A DNA stretch of 34,923 bases from Bacteroidales bacterium Bact_19 (GTDB lineage Bacteria > Bacteroidota > Bacteroidia > Bacteroidales > ML635J-15): contig LUZK01000001.1 in the NCBI GenBank assembly GCA_001603595.1, forward strand, positions 1-34,923. Reading direction: 5' to 3'. The notes under the pieces are model-generated. The model saw only the letters and a program-made list of their open reading frames with translations. It searched no databases and had not been told where the DNA came from. Positions 23,746-31,852 of the stretch are shown piece after piece (position 1 is the first letter of the stretch; each line of letters starts with the position of its first letter). A program made the position numbers and the translations under genes.

Positions 23746-25914
23746 CTAATATCTTAAATCCATTTCCTCAATAAGATGTTTTGCTCCTGCATATTTATCA
23801 ATCACAAATAATGCGTATCTAATGTCGAGAATGATGTTACGACACATTTCTGGGTCATACATTATATCGCTCATAGTACCTTCCCAATTTCGGTCGAAAT
23901 TAATTCCGACAAGCTCTCCATAAGCATTTAATACAGGCGAACCAGAATTACCTCCTGTGGTATGATTTGTTGCAATGAATGCAACCCTAAGATTCCCGTC
24001 TTTATCTGCATAAGACCCGAAATCCTTATTGATATATAACTCTTTTAATTTTTTAGGGACATCATAATCATAAATATCGGGATTGTCTTTTTCCATTATC
24101 CCTGTGATGGTTGTAAAATAATTGTATTTTATTGCATCTGCAGGATAATATGAACTTACCTGACCATAAGTTACTCTAAGCGTGAAATTGGCATCTGGAA
24201 AAAATAAACGATTGGGTTGAAACTCCATCTGGGCTTTCATGTAAATTCTGTCTAGACTGTCAATCACATAATCAATTTTGTCAATTTGATTTGATATTTT
24301 ATCTTGGAAAACGGCAATATAGTCTTTCATTAAAACATAAATAGGATCTTTTTGCAAAATGGAATATGATTTTGGAGATAACTCATTTACAAACTTCTCG
24401 AATCTTGCTTTATTTGCAAATACAGATTTTGAATAGCAATAATCTGCAAAGGCAACAATAGGATCAGAATGTTTTTTTGAGAATTTACCTATCATTGAAA
24501 AATATGCAGGATGAAATTCAGCAGGAACATTATTGTAATAAAGTCTCGTCATTTCTATAAAAAGTTTTTTGTCTGTTTGTTCATCATAATCCTTAAATAT
24601 TCCGTCTCCTTTAGATTTAGCTTCTTTAGCTAATGCTTCTACAGTGTTTTTATCTGCATTTTTTAAATTTTCAAAGCTTCTTAATCTAACTGTCAAAAGA
24701 ATTGCATCGCATCCTAAACCTGCTTCATTTATATAAATCGAGGCAAAATTGTATTTTGATCTTTGAGCATAAAGTTCTTTGTATTTTGAGAGTATATTTG
24801 AATAATTTTTATCGTCAGTTTTTGTTGAATCAGCCCATTTCTGAAATTCTGTTTCAAAATTGATCTTTCTTTCAATAGCATTTAATCTTTTTAATCCTCT
24901 TATTTCGCCAATCCATTTTTTCCAACCGTTTGCTATTGAAGCTGCTTTTGCCGAGTATTGTATTCTAGTTAATGGACTGCTTTCCATAGCTTGGTTTATA
25001 ATGTCGAGTTTTTTGCCTCTTATTAAAATTCTTGCAGGATCAGTTTCATTCATGATTTCCTGCACAGCAAAAGAAGGAATGTATTGGGATGTAGAGCCTG
25101 GATACCCGAATACCATTGTGAAATCACCTTCTACAACACCTTTCATAGAAATTGGAAAATATTTGCGAGGTTTTAAAGGAACATTGTCTTTTGAATATGG
25201 TGCAGGTTTGCCGTCCTTACCACAATAAACTCTAAACAAAGCGAAATCACCGGTATGACGGGGCCACATCCAATTATCGGTATCTCCTCCGAATTTCCCA
25301 ATTGATGAAGGAGGAGTTCCAACAAGACGAACATCTTCAAAAACTTCGTTAATAAATAAAAAGTATTGATTACCATTATAAAAACTTTCTACTCTTGCTT
25401 TATAATGAGTGTTTTTTACAGCCTCTGATGTTATTTTGTCTATATTCTTCTTGATTATCTGATAACGTTCAGCTTCAGTAATTTTATCACTTACTCCTTG
25501 AAGAACCTTTTCGGTAACATCTTCCATGCTAATTAGAAATGTAACCGTAAGTCCCGGATTAGGCAATTCTTGTGACATGTCTTTTGCCCAAAAACCGTGT
25601 GTTAAGTAATCATTTTCGAGACTACTGTGTCGTTGTATTTGGCCATATCCGCAATGATGATTTGTTATTAATAGCCCTTTTTCTGAAATCATTTCTCCGG
25701 TACAACCTCTGCCGAAAATTACTATTGCATCTTTCATTGATGTCTTATTGACACTGTAAATATCTTCAGCAGTTAATTTGAACCCCTTTGCTTTCATGTC
25801 TTCGAAATTATATTTTTCAAGAAGTAAGGGTATCCACATGCCCTCGTCGGCATAAACAAAAACATTGAATAAAAATTTTAAAATCAACACTAGAACAAAA
25901 AATTTTCTTGCCAT
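23746..25914 (-). CDS. S46-family dipeptidyl-peptidase, DPP11-like (acidic P1 specificity)
   Basis: 722-residue secreted serine peptidase with start at ATG 25914, giving the signal peptide MARKFFVLVLILKFLFNVFVYA. A longer in-frame extension would run back into the Maf gene and lacks a signal. The chymotrypsin-like triad is visible: His in TNHHCGYG (86-87), Asp223 in PRHTGDFALFRVY, and Ser657 in TGGNSGSP. Position 18 after the serine, which sets P1 choice in this family, is Arg675 (GINFDRNW). Arg there is the DPP11 mark (Asp/Glu at P1), while DPP7 has Gly. The enzyme releases dipeptides from oligopeptides in the periplasm. It sits at the end of the Maf operon but is probably a functional outlier there. 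Confidence 0.92.
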   Translation of the reverse strand: MARKFFVLVLILKFLFNVFVYADEGMWIPLLLEKYNFEDMKAKGFKLTAEDIYSVNKTSMKDAIVIFGRGCTGEMISEKGLLITNHHCGYGQIQRHSSLENDYLTHGFWAKDMSQELPNPGLTVTFLISMEDVTEKVLQGVSDKITEAERYQIIKKNIDKITSEAVKNTHYKARVESFYNGNQYFLFINEVFEDVRLVGTPPSSIGKFGGDTDNWMWPRHTGDFALFRVYCGKDGKPAPYSKDNVPLKPRKYFPISMKGVVEGDFTMVFGYPGSTSQYIPSFAVQEIMNETDPARILIRGKKLDIINQAMESSPLTRIQYSAKAASIANGWKKWIGEIRGLKRLNAIERKINFETEFQKWADSTKTDDKNYSNILSKYKELYAQRSKYNFASIYINEAGLGCDAILLTVRLRSFENLKNADKNTVEALAKEAKSKGDGIFKDYDEQTDKKLFIEMTRLYYNNVPAEFHPAYFSMIGKFSKKHSDPIVAFADYCYSKSVFANKARFEKFVNELSPKSYSILQKDPIYVLMKDYIAVFQDKISNQIDKIDYVIDSLDRIYMKAQMEFQPNRLFFPDANFTLRVTYGQVSSYYPADAIKYNYFTTITGIMEKDNPDIYDYDVPKKLKELYINKDFGSYADKDGNLRVAFIATNHTTGGNSGSPVLNAYGELVGINFDRNWEGTMSDIMYDPEMCRNIILDIRYALFVIDKYAGAKHLIEEMDLRY

Positions 25915-25925
25915 AATATTATAAT

Positions 25926-26522
25926 TTAAGAGTTTACAAATTTTAACAATTCTCTGTACAATTTCTGTATCGGTAACCCTACTACATTGAAATAGGACCC
26001 TTTTATTTCTTTTACAGCAATATGGCCAATCCATTCTTGAATACCATAAGCTCCAGCTTTATCAAAAGGCTTGTAATTTTTTATATAATATTCTATTTCT
26101 TCATCAGAAAGTTCACAGAAACTTACTTCGGTAACCGAATTGAAATTGCGTTTTTTTGATATTGACCTTAGACAAACCCCCGTAATAACAGAATGTGTTT
26201 TTCCGCTTAAAAACTTAAGCATTTCTACCGCGTTTTCATAATTCTCCGGTTTGCCGATTATTCTATTGTTGCATACAACCACAGTGTCGGCTGTAATTAA
26301 AATGTCTTTTTCATCAACTAAATTATAAATATTCGACTTTTTTTCTGCCAAAAAACACGCAATTTCATCTGGTTTTAATTCAGCAGGATAAGTTTCGTCA
26401 ACATCAAGTACTTCTGTTAAGGTGAAATTTATATCCAGGGCTGCCAATAAATCTTTACGTCGCCTACTTGCCGAAGCAAGTATTATGTTAAAGTTATTTA
26501 AAACAGTTTCAAATTTTTGCAT
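25926..26522 (-). CDS. maf: Maf-family nucleoside triphosphate pyrophosphatase
   Basis: 198 residues with start ATG 26522. A TTG nine bases earlier is possible. Maf proteins hydrolyse non-canonical or specific NTPs (dTTP/UTP) and are linked to cell-division control. Motifs are IILASASRRRKDLL at the N-terminus, ADTVV in the centre, and the KAGAYGIQ motif with its key Lys/Gln near residue 157. The Bacteroidota form usually has this Ser-Arg-Arg-Arg variant. The start overlaps the end of the UbiA-type gene by 14 bases, showing translational coupling. The S46 peptidase start follows 11 bases after its stop. Confidence 0.92.
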   Translation of the reverse strand: MQKFETVLNNFNIILASASRRRKDLLAALDINFTLTEVLDVDETYPAELKPDEIACFLAEKKSNIYNLVDEKDILITADTVVVCNNRIIGKPENYENAVEMLKFLSGKTHSVITGVCLRSISKKRNFNSVTEVSFCELSDEEIEYYIKNYKPFDKAGAYGIQEWIGHIAVKEIKGSYFNVVGLPIQKLYRELLKFVNS

Positions 26523-27492
26523 ATAAGGCAAATCTTATTATAAAACTAAAGAATAATCCGGTGAACATTATAAATTCAGTTAACCTGATTAAAGTAAGAT
26601 ATTTTTTTTGTTTTTCTCCAAAAAGAGATGAACTCAAAAGTATTGCTGCAGGAAATATTATCATTGAATAAATATAAAAATCAGCAAATATGAAGTTTTT
26701 AAAAAAAATTAACTCAGATAAATACAATTCCCATCCGATTATTACTGATGCAATGAATAATAAACTTAATAAAAATACTACAAAATTTGCTTTTTTCTTT
26801 CCCCAAATAACAGGAATTGTATTAATACCAGTTAAAGAATCACCTTTTATATCACGACAATCTTTTAAAACTTCACGTATTAAGTTAATTATGAACGCAA
26901 AAATTCCATATCCGAAGATAATCTGAACACTTAATTTTATTGGCCTTATATTAATTTCATTCCATTCGGATATACTTTTTTCAAATGCAAAATATTCATT
27001 AACTCCAATAATTACTGCAATCAAACTAATAAATATTGCTACTGAAATGTTGTTAATAATTAAGTCTTTTTTTAATCTAACCGAATAAATCCACAAGTAA
27101 ACAACAGTTAAAATATAGAATAGTGAAAGAATAGGTTTTCTTATCATCAAACTTACAGTAATACCCAAAATAATACCTATAATACTGAAAACAAGATGAT
27201 AAAAGATAGCTTGTCGTCTTTTGATTTTAAATATTACAATAACGCTTTCGGGACGATTAATGAAATCTGTTTTGCGGTCGAAATAATCATTTATTATATT
27301 TCCTCCAGCAAAGATGAATAATGAAGATAAAATTATCAAAATGAGTTCCGAATTTCCTATGGCAGGTTTTAATGAAAAATAATCAAACATTGGTATAATA
27401 ATACCGTAATGAAATGAAAACATTGTAAAGGTTACGAAAAACAATTCTTGCCATCGTATTAGTTTAAAAAATACACCAATTTTATTTTTCAT
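26509..27492 (-). CDS. UbiA-family prenyltransferase (GGGP geranylgeranyltransferase-like)
   Basis: 327-residue polytopic membrane enzyme with about eight helices. The first Asp-rich motif is NIINDYFDRKTDFINRP (NDxxDxxxD) at about 65-81. The second is REVLKDCRDIKGDSLTGINTIP, both needed for Mg-prenyl diphosphate binding. In Bacteroidota the member of this family located in the DUF2520-KdsC-UbiA-Maf cluster is usually annotated as geranylgeranylglycerol-phosphate geranylgeranyltransferase, the archaeal-lipid enzyme. The true acceptor in this phylum is uncertain and a quinone or other polyprenyl acceptor cannot be excluded. Ten bases downstream of KdsC, overlapping maf. Confidence 0.86.
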   Translation of the reverse strand: MKNKIGVFFKLIRWQELFFVTFTMFSFHYGIIIPMFDYFSLKPAIGNSELILIILSSLFIFAGGNIINDYFDRKTDFINRPESVIVIFKIKRRQAIFYHLVFSIIGIILGITVSLMIRKPILSLFYILTVVYLWIYSVRLKKDLIINNISVAIFISLIAVIIGVNEYFAFEKSISEWNEINIRPIKLSVQIIFGYGIFAFIINLIREVLKDCRDIKGDSLTGINTIPVIWGKKKANFVVFLLSLLFIASVIIGWELYLSELIFFKNFIFADFYIYSMIIFPAAILLSSSLFGEKQKKYLTLIRLTEFIMFTGLFFSFIIRFALYAKI

Positions 27493-27501
27493 AAACTTTA
27501 T

Positions 27502-28044
27502 TTATTCGTTCATAATAAATGCATCTTCATCATTCATCCATAAATTTTTTGCTCTTAGCAATTGTTCCATTATGTCGCGAACGCAACCTTCTCCACTGTT
27601 TTTATCTGAAATATATAAACTTAATCTTTTAATTTCGTCGGCTGCATCTGCCGGACAACAAGGTAATAAACATTTTTGCATAACTTCATAATCCGGAATA
27701 TCATCACCTATATATAATAAACTTTCATAAGAGAGTGTGTGTTTTTTTAATAGGGATTCAACATCAATAATTTTTCTCTTGCTGCCAATTATGACATCTT
27801 CGATACCGAGTGCTTCGTAGCGATATTTCACACTCAGATTTAAGCCTCCGGTTATAATGCAAATTTTTATGCCCTTTTTTAAAGCATATTTTAATACATA
27901 TCCGTCTTTAACGTTGGTAGTTCTGATTAATTTGCCATTATCGTCGATTTGTAAATTAGAACTAGATAAAACCCCATCAACATCAATGAAAACGGCTTTT
28001 ACTTTTTTTAAAAGCTCTTTATAATTTAATTCTTTAAGATTCAT
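27502..28044 (-). CDS. kdsC: 3-deoxy-D-manno-octulosonate 8-phosphate phosphatase (KdsC-type HAD)
   Basis: 180-residue HAD phosphatase of the cap-less KdsC/YrbI type, acting on KDO-8-phosphate in lipopolysaccharide core synthesis. The nucleophile motif is AVFIDVDGVLS. KDGYVLKYALKKGIKICIITGG gives motif II. The Lys in GSKRK and IGDDIPDYEVM complete the site. I take ATG 28044 (MNLKEL), where family members normally begin, rather than the in-frame ATG 27 bases upstream. With that choice it overlaps the DUF2520 gene by 11 bases. This small HAD lies in the conserved DUF2520-KdsC-UbiA-Maf order. Sequence does not exclude a related sugar-phosphate substrate. Confidence 0.85.
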   Translation of the reverse strand: MNLKELNYKELLKKVKAVFIDVDGVLSSSNLQIDDNGKLIRTTNVKDGYVLKYALKKGIKICIITGGLNLSVKYRYEALGIEDVIIGSKRKIIDVESLLKKHTLSYESLLYIGDDIPDYEVMQKCLLPCCPADAADEIKRLSLYISDKNSGEGCVRDIMEQLLRAKNLWMNDEDAFIMNE

Positions 28045-28831
28045 TTTTCTTTGAAATTTTGTAATTTGCAATAATGCTTTCGGATAATTTTTTATAAATC
28101 TCTTTTTCTAAAGGATTATTCTCTAGTAATTTCAAATGTTTATTCATGATTATTTCATCATTACGAATTGCAGGTCCGGTTTGAGATTGATAGGCTCCGT
28201 TTTTTAGTATTTTATAAAAACTTTGTTTAAGTAGTGAACTCATAATCTCTTTGTCAATTTCAGAGTTTTTTAAAATTTTTTCGGCCAAATATACACAATG
28301 GTTCATAAAATTTGAAGCAAAAACGCCAGAAAGATGTAATTTTTTTCTTCTTTCATAGTCCATTTCATAAAACTTGCACCCTAGTCTTTCAATCAAATCT
28401 TTAAGTTCATTTAAGGATTTTTTGTCTGAAGATTCTATACAAAATGGGATTTTTTGATAATCTAAAATTTCAATATTTTTTGTGAATGTTTGAAAAGGAT
28501 ACAAAACGCCATACCTGTCGGTAATATTTTTAAAAATAGAAGATTCGAGACTGCCAGAAGTATGTACAAGAAATTTTCCCTTTAAATTATTTGCTTTTAC
28601 TGCAATATCATAATTTGCTGTATCGGTCATAGCAAAAATATACAAATCTGCTTTATCGCTTATTTGCGAAATGTCATTAATAAAATATGAATTAAGAATT
28701 TTGCCCAAGTTCTCTCCATCAATAACATTTCTTCCAAAAATTTGTAGTATTTTTATGTTACAGGTGTGTAAAAACTTGCCCAAATGAAATGCAACATTCC
28801 CTGTTCCTAATATTACAATTGAATTTATCAT
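28034..28831 (-). CDS. Rossmann-fold DUF2520 protein
   Basis: 265 residues. The N-terminal half is a Rossmann domain opening with IVILGTGNVAFHLG, the GxGNVA dinucleotide loop of the F420-dependent NADP oxidoreductase-like (ProC-related) family. The C-terminal half is DUF2520, recognised by KLHLSGVFASNFMNH and the GAYQSQTGPAIRND motif. The function is not known. The fold resembles pyrroline-5-carboxylate and pantoate reductases, so a small-molecule reductase is likely. It opens the five-gene minus-strand operon reaching the S46 peptidase and is divergent from the M14 peptidase gene. Confidence 0.88.
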   Translation of the reverse strand: MINSIVILGTGNVAFHLGKFLHTCNIKILQIFGRNVIDGENLGKILNSYFINDISQISDKADLYIFAMTDTANYDIAVKANNLKGKFLVHTSGSLESSIFKNITDRYGVLYPFQTFTKNIEILDYQKIPFCIESSDKKSLNELKDLIERLGCKFYEMDYERRKKLHLSGVFASNFMNHCVYLAEKILKNSEIDKEIMSSLLKQSFYKILKNGAYQSQTGPAIRNDEIIMNKHLKLLENNPLEKEIYKKLSESIIANYKISKKNES

Positions 28832-28977
28832 TTTTCTTGTATTAATATTATAAACTTGTTTTTTCTACCTCACAATACTCATAGAAATATTATTTTTTTT
28901 AAATTTAACTTAAAATTTTTAAATAATCCGAAACCATTTAGTAATTTTAATCGTCTAAAGTTCGTAAAAATCTTAAT

Positions 28978-31845
28978 ATGAAAAAGTCTAAATTCTTAAA
29001 ATTTTCTTTGAATTTAATTTTATCAATATTTATATATTCACAAGTTCTTTATTCTCAATCTGATAAATTTGAAAGAATAGACCAAATATTAAATCAACGA
29101 GGAGAGGTTTACTTTTCGTTCAATGTTGATTATAACAAAATCAATTCGTTTGTAAGAATTATTTCGATTGATTCTTATGACTTTGAAAATAAAAAGGCTT
29201 ACGCTTATGCCAATAAAAAAGAATTTGAAAATTTTTTGCAAACAGGTTATGATTTTGAAATTGTGGAATCTTATTACGATGATTCTAAAGTTTTGAATGT
29301 TGCAACTAATATTTCGCAAATGTCGGAATGGAATAGGTATCCGAGTTATCCGGTATATGTCGAAATGATGAATAAATTTGTTACTGATTATCCGGAGTTA
29401 TGTAAACTCGATACTATTGGCTACACTACTAACGGAAGGATGTTGCTGGTATTAAAAATTTCAGACAATGCAAATATTGATGAAGCAGAACCGGAGTTTT
29501 TCTATTCTTCCACAATGCATGGAGACGAGTTGTTTGGTGGAGTCTTGTATTTGCGTTTTGCCGATTTTTTGCTAAGTAATTATGGTATTGATGATGAAGT
29601 AACTAATCTTGTTAATAATCTGGAAATTTTTATTTGTCCTTTTGCTAATCCTGATGGTACATGGTATGGCGGTGATAATAACGTGTCTTCGTCACGAAGA
29701 TACACTGCAGCAGATATTGATATGAATCGCAATTTCCCTGACCCAATATACGGTCCTTATCCTAACGGTGAGGATTATGCCGTAGAAACACAGGCTTTTA
29801 TGAATTATGCTAATTTACGAAATTTTGTAATGGGAGCAAATACTCACGGAGGAGCAGAACTTGTAAATTATCCTTTTGATACTTACGAAGTTTTACCCGC
29901 CGATAATGACTGGTGGTATTATGTTTCAAGAATTTATGCTCAAAATGCTCAGCAAAATTCTCCTGAAGGTTATTTAACTGATTATCCCGATGGAGTTACC
30001 AACGGTTTTGCTTGGTATCAAGCAATTGGTACGCGACAGGATTATATGAATTATTTTCATCATTGTAGGGAGGTTACACTTGAATTGCATTCTACCAAAA
30101 AATTAGATTCCGATTTGTTGCCAAATTATTACAATTATAACCATAGAGCTACAATTGAATATATGAAACAAGCCTTGTACGGATTGCATGGTTTTGTAAC
30201 TGATTCAATTACAGGAAATCCTTTGCAGGCACAGGTATTTATTGAAGGACATGATTTTTTTAATTCTCATGTTTATTCGTTTTTACCCCACGGTGATTAT
30301 TACAGATATTTATATGAAGGAAATTATAATGTTAAATTCTCTGCAAACGGATACAAATCAAAAACTATAAATGTTAACATTCAGAATGACCAGAAAACGA
30401 CACTTAATGTACAACTTGCTCCTCTAAGCGAAGTTCCTCCAACTGCAAATTTTGAATATTTTTTCGACAATGAAGGTTGCTCTGGAATGATTATATTTTT
30501 TAACACTTCCGAAGCTTCAATTGATACTCAGTTCTCATGGAATTTTGGCGATGGCTCGCCGGAAATAAACGAATTGGACCCAATACATTATTTCTGGCAG
30601 AATGGAAATTATATTGTAAGATTAATAGCTCAAAATTCGCATGGAACAGATATTATTGAAAAAGTTATTGAAATCAACCTGCCGGAGTTTGAGACTCAGC
30701 AGAATTATTTTATTTGCGAAGAGGAGGGGAGTGTGCTGATAAATACAAATAGTACTGCTCCTGAAGTATTGTGGTTTGAAAGTTTACAGCAAAATAACAA
30801 TTTTTATACTGGAGATTCATATCAAACTCCGGTATTAACTGAAAATCAAACTTATTTTGTTCAGGAACATTTTCCGGGTCAGATTTTTTATGGCGGAATT
30901 CCAACAAATGCCGATGGTGGTGATTATATTACAAATAGTTCAGATTCTTATCTTATTTTTGATTGTTATGAAAGTTGTATACTTGAATCTGTTAAAGTTT
31001 ATGCTCAAGGAGATGGTGTAAGAGTGTTATTTTTAAAGGATTCCCAGGGTCAGATTATTATTGAAGAATCTATATTTATTCCTGATGGAGAACAAACTGT
31101 TACGTTAAATTGGATTATACCTCAAGGCAATGATTTAAGAATAGGTTGCAAACCTATAAGTAATTTATTCAGAGGTTTTTCCGGTTACTTGAGTAATTTT
31201 AATTATCCTTACAACATATCCAATTTAATTTCGATAAAAGAAAATAATACCGTTTTTTGGCTTGATAATAAAAAGTATTACTCATATTTCTATAATTGGA
31301 AAGTTCGTACCTTCGAATGTTTTTCTGAAAAGATACCTATATATATACATGTAAATCAATTACCGTCAGCTCAATTTACTTACAATGTTGACGGCGGCAC
31401 AGTATATTTTACCAATCTCTCCACAGCCGCAGATGAATATATCTGGAACTTTGGAGATGAAAGCTCTTTGTCTAACGAAATTAATCCTGAACATCAGTTT
31501 TTTGAAGACGGAACATATACTATAACTCTAACTGCAAATAGCCCATGTGGAAGTTCAACTTATTCAGCAGATATTACTATTACATCTTCAGGAATTTCTG
31601 AAAATAAAAATATATTATTGGTTTATCCCAATCCGTTTTTTAATGAATTATTTATTGAAAATTTCACTAACGATATTAATAAAATTTCAATTAAAGACTT
31701 AAGCGGAAAAGAAATTGGCATATTTAATAATATACAATCACATAAAATTAAACTTGATTTTTCTGAATTTAAGAACGGTGTTTATTTCCTGGAGATATTA
31801 GAAAACAAATGCATACATTTAATTAAAGTTATAAAAATTAAATAG
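28978..31845 (+). CDS. M14-family zinc carboxypeptidase with PKD, Ig-like and T9SS sorting domains
   Basis: 955-residue exported metallocarboxypeptidase. Order: signal peptide (1-~26), propeptide-like region, M14 catalytic domain (about 120-400), carboxypeptidase regulatory-like beta domain (402-482), PKD (487-568), Ig-like (573-630), a long beta module (636-778), second PKD (797-870) and C-terminal T9SS sorting domain (878-955, VYPNPFFNELFI...). Zinc ligands are His181 and Glu184 (TMHGDE) and His290 (NTHGG). Substrate Asn250-Arg251 is in MNRNFP, and catalytic Glu369 is in EVTLEL. Full length. A tandem paralogue follows 7 bases later, and catalytic segments are clearly related. Probably cleaves C-terminal residues from extracellular proteins at the cell surface. 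Confidence 0.93.
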   Translation: MKKSKFLKFSLNLILSIFIYSQVLYSQSDKFERIDQILNQRGEVYFSFNVDYNKINSFVRIISIDSYDFENKKAYAYANKKEFENFLQTGYDFEIVESYYDDSKVLNVATNISQMSEWNRYPSYPVYVEMMNKFVTDYPELCKLDTIGYTTNGRMLLVLKISDNANIDEAEPEFFYSSTMHGDELFGGVLYLRFADFLLSNYGIDDEVTNLVNNLEIFICPFANPDGTWYGGDNNVSSSRRYTAADIDMNRNFPDPIYGPYPNGEDYAVETQAFMNYANLRNFVMGANTHGGAELVNYPFDTYEVLPADNDWWYYVSRIYAQNAQQNSPEGYLTDYPDGVTNGFAWYQAIGTRQDYMNYFHHCREVTLELHSTKKLDSDLLPNYYNYNHRATIEYMKQALYGLHGFVTDSITGNPLQAQVFIEGHDFFNSHVYSFLPHGDYYRYLYEGNYNVKFSANGYKSKTINVNIQNDQKTTLNVQLAPLSEVPPTANFEYFFDNEGCSGMIIFFNTSEASIDTQFSWNFGDGSPEINELDPIHYFWQNGNYIVRLIAQNSHGTDIIEKVIEINLPEFETQQNYFICEEEGSVLINTNSTAPEVLWFESLQQNNNFYTGDSYQTPVLTENQTYFVQEHFPGQIFYGGIPTNADGGDYITNSSDSYLIFDCYESCILESVKVYAQGDGVRVLFLKDSQGQIIIEESIFIPDGEQTVTLNWIIPQGNDLRIGCKPISNLFRGFSGYLSNFNYPYNISNLISIKENNTVFWLDNKKYYSYFYNWKVRTFECFSEKIPIYIHVNQLPSAQFTYNVDGGTVYFTNLSTAADEYIWNFGDESSLSNEINPEHQFFEDGTYTITLTANSPCGSSTYSADITITSSGISENKNILLVYPNPFFNELFIENFTNDINKISIKDLSGKEIGIFNNIQSHKIKLDFSEFKNGVYFLEILENKCIHLIKVIKIK
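30883..31311 (+). other. Unnamed beta-rich module inside the first M14 protein
   Basis: Residues ~636-778. It has a YLIFDCY strand, SVKVYAQGDGVRV, TVTLNWIIPQG and the closing YYSYFYNWKV. The same sequence of strands recurs in the neighbouring protein. Looks like a jelly-roll or Gal-binding-like insert within an Ig_7-type repeat. No catalytic motif seen. Confidence 0.6.
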
Positions 31846-31852
31846 ATTTTTT

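Noticed and set aside
25915-26034. 40-residue N-terminal extension of the S46 peptidase
   Set aside because: It would run into the Maf coding region and sit in front of a clear signal peptide beginning MARKFF.
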